Shown in pieces: positions 8,461 to 14,557 of a stretch of 35,038 bases of DNA (within the stretch, counting starts at the first letter, position 1; each line of letters starts with the position of its first letter). This DNA is from Polynucleobacter sp. AP-Capit-er-40B-B4 (lineage in GTDB: Bacteria; Pseudomonadota; Gammaproteobacteria; Burkholderiales; Burkholderiaceae): positions 7,471 to 42,508 of the forward strand of contig NZ_JACVOV010000003.1 of the NCBI RefSeq assembly GCF_018882245.1. Direction: 5' to 3'. The notes under the pieces are model-generated. The model saw nothing but the letters and a program-made list of their open reading frames with translations. It made no database searches and had not been told where the DNA came from. The position numbers and the translations under genes were made by a program.

Positions 8461-9321
8461 ATGAGACCTATCAAAATTTTAGTAACCAACCAAAAGGGCG
8501 GTGTTGGTAAATCGACGATTTCAGCAAACCTCGCTGGATATCTCAATATCGATAAAAACCACAGCATCTCATTGATTGACTTTGACAAGCAGGCCTCATC
8601 GACTGGTATTGCTCGCAAAACCCCTGGTGGAAATATTCAGACTTATAAAGCAGGCCTAACCTACGAGCAAAGTTCTGGCCTCACTATGTTGGATGCCAAA
8701 ACAACCCTCAGAAATTATTCCAAAGATGCTGACATCACCATTGCCGACTTAACGTGGACCTATGGCATGTCTTACGATTTTATGAATGAGTTTGATGTCA
8801 TCATTGTCCCAAGCTCTTTAAGTCAAATCGAAACAGCGAGCACTGAGATATTCATTCTTGAATATATTCAAAACAACTCCGCAAAAATTAACGCCAAAGA
8901 GCAGGTAATCCTAGTTGCTCCAAGCCGCATAGAGCCTGGGCAGGAGTCAGAAATTCAGTTTAATGGTTTAGGCTTTTTAAGTATGTGCTTTGTTACGCCG
9001 CCAATTTATCGTATTCCTGATATCAATAAGCATTTACATATTTCCTATTTTTTCCAATCACAGCAAGAGGCAATTGCCAATAATTTCTGTGAGTTTGGCA
9101 GTTTTGTATATAGAAAACTTAAAGAGAAAATGGAATCACCAATTCCAGCGCGATTGACTGCTCCAGCATTTTCTATTCGTAATACAAGTTATGTTGGCTC
9201 CCCTCAATATCTGAAGGCCGGCGCTCTAAGAGAGCCCCCTGCAAAAAATGAAGTTCGCCACAAGGCTGCTGAAAAAGAATCTTTTTTAGATTTTATTCCT
9301 GCGTTTTTGCGTAGAAAGTAA
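8461..9321 (+). CDS. Orphan ParA/MinD-like ATPase
   Basis: 286 residues. The deviant Walker A motif QKGGVGKST with its signature lysine is at about residues 11-19, and the A' motif is LIDFDKQASST (about 38-48), where the usual proline of DxDPQ is replaced by lysine. The Walker B region reads ITIADLTW in place of the usual IDTPP, so it is diverged but keeps the aspartate. ParA-type ATPases position cargo on the nucleoid or membrane. There is no ParB gene or parS-like site here, so a chromosome-partition role is unlikely. A low-complexity tail (about 215-270) ends in SFLDFIPAFLRRK, which could form an amphipathic membrane-binding helix as in MinD. The three bactofilin genes follow on the same strand, so a role in placing bactofilins or surface machinery is a reasonable inference. 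Confidence 0.88.
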   Translation: MRPIKILVTNQKGGVGKSTISANLAGYLNIDKNHSISLIDFDKQASSTGIARKTPGGNIQTYKAGLTYEQSSGLTMLDAKTTLRNYSKDADITIADLTWTYGMSYDFMNEFDVIIVPSSLSQIETASTEIFILEYIQNNSAKINAKEQVILVAPSRIEPGQESEIQFNGLGFLSMCFVTPPIYRIPDINKHLHISYFFQSQQEAIANNFCEFGSFVYRKLKEKMESPIPARLTAPAFSIRNTSYVGSPQYLKAGALREPPAKNEVRHKAAEKESFLDFIPAFLRRK

Positions 9322-9573
9322 CTCTAGTCTCCATCTGCCCTGTTGATTTGTGCTCGCGGACTTCATTCAATACCGATTTGATAGTCGCTAAATGCATGCC
9401 CATGCGAATATAGATTTTGAACGTCTTAATTAATTACTAAGCCAGACTGGTATTAGCTCAAGGGGTAATACTCTTATCGTATTCAATATGACAAAATCGA
9501 CAGGAGAAATCGTTGCGGCTTAATTAAAAGCGCATGATTATTTTTACCAACTATTTAAATGTGAGAATCTTCA
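9322..9573 (+). other. Non-coding leader upstream of the bactofilin operon
   Basis: I find no gene in these 252 bp. A dyad GTATTA (9450-9455) / TAATAC (9466-9471) with a 10-bp spacer lies in the middle and could be an operator. An AGGAG-like sequence near 9500 precedes only very short frames. The promoter of the bactofilin operon is probably here, but I cannot place its boxes with confidence. Confidence 0.4.
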
Positions 9574-9915
9574 GTGGCCGAAAGTAACCAGCAGGGCTGC
9601 CTATTTGTAGGCGAGGGAGTTGTTCTTAAAGGAAATTTTGATGTTCCTGATATTGCTTCTATTTCTGGAACCATCGAAGGCGAGCTTTCTGCTAAGCAAG
9701 TCATCGTCGAATCCACTGGCACGATTCGTGGAAAAGTGACCGGTGAGATGATTGATATACGCGGTGAAGTGGTTGAGTATCTATCCTCCACTCAGTCCTT
9801 AATTATTCGATCCTCCGGTAAGGTTAGCGGTGCAATTCATTACGCGGAACTAGAAATCGAAAAGGGCGGCCATATCCATGGCGATTTGCACATTGTTGGC
9901 TCAAACCGTAGTTAA
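9574..9915 (+). CDS. Bactofilin 1
   Basis: 113 residues from GTG 9574. An ATG at 9559 is in frame but is followed at once by TGA, so GTG is the only usable start. Nearly the whole protein is a bactofilin (DUF583) beta-helix: short repeats such as ISGTIEGELSAKQVIVESTG and GKVSGAIHYAELEIEKGGHI with glycine at the turns. Bactofilins polymerise into non-polar filaments under the membrane without nucleotide. It lacks the short MFxKK start of the next two, so it probably reaches the membrane through partners. It is the first of three same-strand bactofilin genes with gaps of 13 and 15 bp, an operon. Confidence 0.88.
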   Translation: MAESNQQGCLFVGEGVVLKGNFDVPDIASISGTIEGELSAKQVIVESTGTIRGKVTGEMIDIRGEVVEYLSSTQSLIIRSSGKVSGAIHYAELEIEKGGHIHGDLHIVGSNRS

Positions 9916-9928
9916 TTGAGATATTTTT

Positions 9929-10360
9929 ATGTTTTCAAAAAAACCACCAGTTGAAACAGAAGAAATAATTGAAGAGCAAGTCGCGGTAGAAGTTGAGGCT
10001 GAAGAGACAATGGCCTCAAGCGGCGATTCTCCAGCTCCAGCACCACGCATTCTCACAAAACCTTCCATTATTAGCGAAGGTTTTGAGTTTGTTGGCACCA
10101 TCACCTCTGAAGGCACCTTAAATATTGCGGGTGTAGTTAAGGGAAAAATTACTGCTAGATCGGTTTTGGTGGATGTAGAGGGACAGGTCGAAGGTGAACT
10201 CAACGCAGACTCTCTGATGGTTAAGGGTAAGGTTGTTGGTGAAGTTCAGTGCCAAGACTTAAATGTAGGCCCGCGCGCCTATGTTGATGGCAGCATTACC
10301 TATCAAAATATTCACATTCAACGTGGCGGCAGAGTTGCCGGTAAGTTTATTAAGAACTAA
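9929..10360 (+). CDS. Bactofilin 2 with acidic N-terminal extension
   Basis: 143 residues. It starts MFSKK, followed by a glutamate-rich, probably disordered stretch (about 9-30) and an alanine/proline linker. The bactofilin beta-helix fills about 45-143 (SEGFEFVGTITSEGTLNIAG, KGKVVGEVQCQDLNVG). Short N-terminal MFxK-type peptides act as membrane anchors in some bactofilins (family knowledge). The acidic tail could set polymer contacts or partner binding. It lies 13 bp after bactofilin 1 and 15 bp before bactofilin 3. Confidence 0.9.
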   Translation: MFSKKPPVETEEIIEEQVAVEVEAEETMASSGDSPAPAPRILTKPSIISEGFEFVGTITSEGTLNIAGVVKGKITARSVLVDVEGQVEGELNADSLMVKGKVVGEVQCQDLNVGPRAYVDGSITYQNIHIQRGGRVAGKFIKN

Positions 10361-10375
10361 TCGTTCTTATCAAAC

Positions 10376-10825
10376 ATGTTTTTCAAAAAAAAGAGTGCGG
10401 TACCTACACTTCAGTTAACGGTTGAATCTTTTGATACCGTTATCGGTAAGTCAACCACAATTCATGGACGAGTAGTTGCTGATACAGGCCTCAGAATCGA
10501 TGGCACAGTGATTGGCGATATTGAGGCTCATCATGCTGGCGGCATTAGCATTGCTCTTGGTAGGACCGGGAGAGTCCTTGGCGATATTCATGCCGATCGA
10601 ATTCTTATCGCAGGTCAGGTTGATGGTAATATCTACGCTTCGGAGCGAGTTGAGTTGCATGCCGGTGCCAAGGTCAATGGCGATGTGACGTATGATCAAC
10701 TGGGAATTGAAGAGGGGGCCACTATTAGTGGTCTGATGATCTCTAAATCAGGTCAGGAGCCTATCGGCCCGCACGAGCCTAGTATGCTCGTCAGCAACTC
10801 TTTATTTGACACTAAAGGTAAATAA
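10376..10825 (+). CDS. Bactofilin 3
   Basis: 149 residues. It starts MFFKKKS, a candidate membrane-targeting peptide. The core at about 15-125 has bactofilin turns (ESFDTVIGKSTTIHGRVV, LRIDGTVIGDIEAH, GRVLGDIHADRILIAG), and a short polar tail follows. It is the closest relative in the window of the minus-strand bactofilin at 11911-12360: both have exactly 149 residues and share SIALGRTG, GDI, GNIYA and GDVTY at matching positions. It ends 5 bp from the convergent stop of the M23 gene, so the two transcripts must overlap. Confidence 0.92.
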   Translation: MFFKKKSAVPTLQLTVESFDTVIGKSTTIHGRVVADTGLRIDGTVIGDIEAHHAGGISIALGRTGRVLGDIHADRILIAGQVDGNIYASERVELHAGAKVNGDVTYDQLGIEEGATISGLMISKSGQEPIGPHEPSMLVSNSLFDTKGK

Positions 10826-10830
10826 AGAAT

Positions 10831-11769
10831 TTATCTTTCGGTTTTGTGTATGTCTTGGCTAGCTAATACCTGCATTGGATTGATGAGTGAGCCATTAAAG
10901 CTAACCTCGTAATGCAGATGGGGTCCGGTAGATCTTCCGGTGTTGCCTACTTCAGCAATCGCTTGTCCACGCGTTACAGCTTGCCCTTGTGTTACAAAAA
11001 TCTTACGTGCATGAGCGTACTTGGTAATGAAGCCATCAGTATGTTTAATCTCAATAAACTGACCATAAGCATGGTCAGTTTCTGCGCGTACTACTACGCC
11101 ATTACCAGTAGCCAAAATAGGGGTACCCGGAGGAGCAGAAAAATCAATTCCTGGATGTTGTGCCATCTGCTTAGTAATGGGATCAATACGTGATCCATAG
11201 TTACTAGAAAGGCCAATGCGATTAGCAATAGGTGCAGCAGTCGGTAATTGGCTTAACCATTGATATTGGCGCTGCCATTTTTTTTCTAATTTGTTAGCTG
11301 CTTCAATTAAAGATTGTCCGCGATCAAGTGTGTAAGCAAAATCGTTTGTAAGTCCTCTGGAGGATTGGGGGCTAAACTGCAGCGGAAGATAGGGGCCACC
11401 TTTACCGCTATCTTCATTTAACTTATGCTTCAGAGGTGTTGGTGTTGCTAGTTCAGTAAAGCGTTCTTTTAGTGATTGCAGTTTATTTATTTGATCACTT
11501 GCCTGTGTTAATTGTGTTTGCAATTGCTCAAGATGCGCGCGATAACCGGATTCGATCTCTTCTTTTTCTTGCAGGGTGATTACTCCACCCATTTCACGTG
11601 CAAGATCAGGTTTAAATTGCACCGCAAATCGAAAGCCTAAAAAGTGAATGGCGGCACCCAGCAAAACAAATATCAAACAGGAAATTGCTATCACCTTGGC
11701 AATGCCTTTACTGGTGATATTGATTCTCTTAATTTCTGAGGTTGATCCAGGAATCCAAATAATCTGCAT
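10831..11769 (-). CDS. Membrane-anchored M23/LytM endopeptidase
   Basis: 312 residues. A short cytoplasmic N-terminus (1-26) is followed by one membrane helix (about 27-47), a periplasmic coiled coil (about 65-105), a linker, and an M23 domain (about 185-300). The zinc ligands and catalytic histidines are present: His205 and Asp209 in HPGIDF, His253 in YAHA, and His284 and His286 in HLHYE, so it should be an active peptidoglycan endopeptidase. Pairs of a bactofilin and an M23 enzyme with this layout shape cells elsewhere (CcmA/Csd1 in Helicobacter, BacA/LmdC in Hyphomonas), where the filament recruits the enzyme. Lying between two paralogous bactofilin genes strongly suggests the same here. 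Its leader holds a paired palindrome (11778-11833). Confidence 0.93.
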   Translation of the reverse strand: MQIIWIPGSTSEIKRINITSKGIAKVIAISCLIFVLLGAAIHFLGFRFAVQFKPDLAREMGGVITLQEKEEIESGYRAHLEQLQTQLTQASDQINKLQSLKERFTELATPTPLKHKLNEDSGKGGPYLPLQFSPQSSRGLTNDFAYTLDRGQSLIEAANKLEKKWQRQYQWLSQLPTAAPIANRIGLSSNYGSRIDPITKQMAQHPGIDFSAPPGTPILATGNGVVVRAETDHAYGQFIEIKHTDGFITKYAHARKIFVTQGQAVTRGQAIAEVGNTGRSTGPHLHYEVSFNGSLINPMQVLASQDIHKTER

Positions 11770-11777
11770 AGTTGGTA

Positions 11778-11833
11778 TAAAGCCTTTACAGCAACGCTTA
11801 ACTTATTGAGAGGACACTATTTTAAAGGCTTTA
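11778..11833 (-). promoter_or_regulatory. Paired TAAAGnCTTTA palindromes upstream of the M23 gene
   Basis: TAAAGCCTTTA (11778-11788) and TAAAGGCTTTA (11823-11833) are each a dyad around a single base, and are also perfect reverse complements of each other. Centres are 45 bp apart, and the near one lies 8 bp from the start codon. They could be two operator sites, or an RNA hairpin with a 34-nt loop. A second pair, GAGAGG (11808-11813) and CCTCTC (11836-11841), would compete with that hairpin. Seen in sequence; function is inference. Confidence 0.5.
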
Positions 11834-11910
11834 CCCCTCTCAAGATCCGCTACAGATAAATTAAATCGATGGGCATTAGCCCTATAGGTAATAAAATTGG
11901 TATTTAATGT

Positions 11911-12360
11911 CTATGATCCATTTTTAATCTTTTCCCAGCTCTCAGAAAATGCTTGATTATTTTGTTCAATCGCGTGCTCTTCATTGCGCGCTATTAAAAG
12001 GCCATTAATTTTGGCGCCATGTTCTATGCTAATTTGGTTGTAGGTAACATCTCCTCGAACCTCTGAGCCTTCATGTAGGGTGACTTTATCTCGAGCGTAG
12101 ATATTGCCTTCAACCAGTCCAGCTACTAGAACGCGTTGCGCAAAAATATCCCCATGAATGACTCCCGTCCTGCCAAGGGCAATGCTTGAGTTGGCATCTG
12201 CTGGCGATTCGACGTTACCAATAATCTTGCCATCAATCCGTAGGCTGCCCGTTGAGACAATCCGACCATGAATTTCAGTGGGATTACCAATGAAGGTATC
12301 AAAGTGTTCAATACTTGGCGTGCAAAAGGGGAGCTCCCGTTGTTTTTTAAATGAACCCAT
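11911..12360 (-). CDS. Bactofilin 4
   Basis: 149 residues, start MGSFKKQRE. The core at about 15-130 shows the bactofilin beta-helix (EIHGRIVSTGSLRIDGKIIG, GVIHGDIFAQRVLVAG, GSEVRGDVTYNQISIEHG). It is a close paralogue of bactofilin 3 but transcribed the other way, 141 bp upstream of the M23 gene on the same strand, so the two may be cotranscribed. GGAGA lies 10 nt before the ATG on the minus strand. Its short C-terminal tail is polar and differs from bactofilin 3, so the two could recruit different partners. Confidence 0.92.
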   Translation of the reverse strand: MGSFKKQRELPFCTPSIEHFDTFIGNPTEIHGRIVSTGSLRIDGKIIGNVESPADANSSIALGRTGVIHGDIFAQRVLVAGLVEGNIYARDKVTLHEGSEVRGDVTYNQISIEHGAKINGLLIARNEEHAIEQNNQAFSESWEKIKNGS

Positions 12361-12894
12361 ATAAAAGCTATCTCCGTTGTAATGATCTAATTATTTGTAG
12401 TCACGCAGGTTAGTCTGTGTTCCTAGAACAAACAATTAGCTTTGAGGGGATTTGCGCAAAGGGTAATAAGGTGGCGTTGCTTAGTCTTTCATTCATTTCT
12501 AGGGCCCATTGAATGCGCCATGAATCTTAGGGGATCTCAGGTTAATCGCTCATTGACCAATTAACTTGGTAAGCTTTTTCATGTGGCTGGTTTTTTTTGA
12601 GATCCTTAACTTAACCCTCAATCAGCAACAAGCAATTTATGGCTGTTTTGGCAAAGATGGCTATGACTCAACGGCTGGCTATTTGCTAGCTGCGGACTAA
12701 AAAAAGGGGGAGAGGCAATCCTAAACCCAATGCCACGTACATGAATTTCCCATAACTCCGCCACGTCTCAAAAACGCGCTATATAGAGTGCTTTATTGAT
12801 TGATTGCTATGGTTCTAAAAAGAGATCATTTCAAGGCCGACCTCTATATAAGTGGTTAGTCTTGTTATTGAGTTAAGACATGGGGGGGTAATTT
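12361..12894. other. Non-coding stretch between bactofilin 4 and the LuxR-type gene
   Basis: I find no convincing gene. Seen here: a dyad GTTC-CTA-GAAC (12419-12429) in the likely promoter region of bactofilin 4; an inverted repeat GGATCTCA (12532-12539) / TGAGATCC (12598-12605) with a run of eight T just before the right arm; and a small hairpin ACCAA/TTGGT (12556-12570) followed by five T at 12575-12579, a weak terminator shape. A small RNA could be encoded here, but nothing identifies one. Confidence 0.45.
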
Positions 12895-12956
12895 GGGCTT
12901 GCCATATATATATACATATATATATAGTGTTGCCAAAAGCCCTCACTTTAGGGCTT
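12895..12956 (+). promoter_or_regulatory. Mutually exclusive hairpins around an AT microsatellite in the LuxR-type gene leader
   Basis: GGGCTT (12895-12900) can pair with AAGCCC (12937-12942), enclosing two 11-base AT runs (12904-12914 and 12916-12926) that fold on each other. The same AAGCCCT (12937-12943) can instead pair with AGGGCTT (12950-12956). Competing stems of this kind are typical of attenuators. There is no T run after the second stem on this strand, so a transcription terminator is doubtful; on the other strand the stem is followed by four T. Confidence 0.4.
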
Positions 12957-13028
12957 ATCTTGGTTAAGTTAACCCTGGGGTGAATATTCAAAACCGAGGC
13001 TTTACTTTACCTTTGCGTGGTTATGTAA

Positions 13029-13033
13029 AGGAG
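13029..13033 (+). promoter_or_regulatory. Shine-Dalgarno site fixing the LuxR-type start
   Basis: AGGAG ends 6 nt before ATG 13040. This selects that start over an in-frame GTG at 12980, which has no such site and would add 20 residues ahead of the first membrane helix. Confidence 0.8.
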
Positions 13034-13039
13034 AGTCTC

Positions 13040-14275
13040 ATGTTTAACATTGATAACTTGACCGTGGTTTATCTCGTGGGCTTGGTCAGCCTGTCTTATG
13101 GAATAGTCCAAGCCTTAACGCTGCGGGATGAATTTCACAGCAGCCGTATTTGGGCATTGGCACAAATTCTGATTGGTCTTGGTTTTATTGGCCTTGTCTA
13201 CTTTGGTAAAGACCCCTTAACTAAGGCATGGATTGGTTGTTACGCAGTTTTGGTTCTAGGGTCATTAACTCAGTTAACAGCAATTGCCCGTTTTGGTCAA
13301 AATACCATTCCGAAGATCCCGGCAATTTGCTGCTTATTGGCGTTGACGTTTGTAGTCTTCTTATTTGAGTCTACCCGTCAGTTGGGTGCACCGCTATCTA
13401 GTCTTGAAACTTTCCTATTTGCTCCTTTGGCAGCCATCTATATTTATACGGCTTGGTTTTCAGGGAAGATGGGAAAGATTTCTAATTCCATTTACTTGAA
13501 ACTGAGCTCGGCTGCTTTTTGGCTTTATGCGGCATTAATGGTCTTAACCCTATTATTGAGCTTGTTTGGTTTGGGAAAAGGTCTTATCGAAATCAGTTCC
13601 TTTGAAATTAGCGTATTGGCTTTGTCATCCTTAATCCTTTCTTTGATGACAAATTATCTGTGGAGCGTCCAGGCATCTGAATTAAGTGAAACCGATATTA
13701 AGCTGGTTAACTTTGGCATTGCTTTAGAGGCAAAGAAAAACGCAGTTCCAGTCTTTGTTACTAGTCCAAGCAAAAGAGGGCAGTCTAAGCAACCTAAGGC
13801 TGATTCCAAAGCGGTAAAGACTGAAGTAAAAAAAGACACTATATATAGTAGCAATAATGCAGAAAAAGTAGCTAAGCCAGAAAAGGCAGTCAAGGCCCCT
13901 TCTGCAAAACAACCTGAAGCAAATCTAGATGAGTTAAGCGTTGCCCAACAAGAAGCTTTGATGGCTCAGTTAACTGACCGCGAAAAAGAGGTATTTTTAT
14001 TGGCTGCCGAAGGTATGAAGAATAGTCAAATTGCTCAGGCGCTAGATTCTTCTGAATCTTCAATCAAGGTTCATCGCTCTAGATTGGTATCTAAGCTCAA
14101 TATGAGCAATATTGAAAACCTAGCCAAGCTTAAGAAAAGCCTAGGATTGGTTGCCGTTACTGCTGCTGCAGCTGCACCTTTAGTTGAACCAGTGGTTGAA
14201 ACTCCTGCAGAGTCCAATCCAGCTCCTAATGAGTCATTGTTTACCAATAACAATACTCCAACACAAGGCGCTTAA
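13040..14275 (+). CDS. Membrane-anchored LuxR-type transcription regulator
   Basis: 411 residues. Residues about 5-210 form six or seven membrane helices. A long charged, lysine/alanine-rich linker (about 212-300) leads to a LuxR/GerE helix-turn-helix at about 308-368 (LTDREKEVFLLAAEG, SSIKVHRSRLVSKLNMS). An alanine/proline/asparagine-rich tail ends the protein. There is no receiver domain, so it looks like a one-component, membrane-tethered regulator that joins sensing and DNA binding in one chain. The membrane domain matches the histidine kinase at 6156 in helix spacing, in Trp38 (Trp39 in the kinase) and in FESTRQLG at 109-116 (FEVVRQLG at 108-115). It sits just before the giant exoprotein gene, which may be its target. 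A strong terminator follows. Confidence 0.85.
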   Translation: MFNIDNLTVVYLVGLVSLSYGIVQALTLRDEFHSSRIWALAQILIGLGFIGLVYFGKDPLTKAWIGCYAVLVLGSLTQLTAIARFGQNTIPKIPAICCLLALTFVVFLFESTRQLGAPLSSLETFLFAPLAAIYIYTAWFSGKMGKISNSIYLKLSSAAFWLYAALMVLTLLLSLFGLGKGLIEISSFEISVLALSSLILSLMTNYLWSVQASELSETDIKLVNFGIALEAKKNAVPVFVTSPSKRGQSKQPKADSKAVKTEVKKDTIYSSNNAEKVAKPEKAVKAPSAKQPEANLDELSVAQQEALMAQLTDREKEVFLLAAEGMKNSQIAQALDSSESSIKVHRSRLVSKLNMSNIENLAKLKKSLGLVAVTAAAAAPLVEPVVETPAESNPAPNESLFTNNNTPTQGA

Positions 14276-14391
14276 CTAATCATATGCATAAAAGGTTAAG
14301 TTAGAAATGAATTGAACTCACTTAAGTATTTTTTGTGTGCAACTTAACCACTACTTAACCAAAAAATAGTTTCAATTTTTAGTTTTTCTTC

Positions 14392-14426
14392 AAACGCCTC
14401 GCAGAAAATTTTGTGAGGCGTTTTTT
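14392..14426 (+). terminator. Rho-independent terminator after the LuxR-type gene
   Basis: AAACGCCTC (14392-14400) and GAGGCGTTT (14415-14423) form a 9-bp stem around a 14-nt loop that contains AAAATTTT, with six T from 14421 to 14426. It separates the regulator from the exoprotein gene, which must therefore have its own promoter between about 14430 and 14558. Confidence 0.9.
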
Positions 14427-14557
14427 CTTTGATAAAAAAAATGAGAAAAAAATTATCAAAATGAACTGAAAAATATTTCTACACAGGTTATTGACTAGTT
14501 AGCTCATCAGCCAATTCACTTTAAATTTCATTTTTGACACAATCGCGGCATTGGCAT

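Noticed and set aside
8461..9321. Chromosome or plasmid partition locus
   Set aside because: There is no ParB gene and no parS-like repeat nearby, and the ATPase has diverged motifs; the neighbours are bactofilins.
12640..12700. Small open frame of 16 codons
   Set aside because: No ribosome site, no recognisable feature, and expected by chance.
12980..13039. GTG start at 12980 for the LuxR-type protein
   Set aside because: ATG 13040 has a clear AGGAG at the right distance; the extension has no sign of coding.
13838..13849. Perfect palindrome ACTATATATAGT as an operator
   Set aside because: It lies in the coding linker of the LuxR-type gene. A short AT-rich palindrome is expected by chance in this composition, though it resembles the AT tract in the leader.
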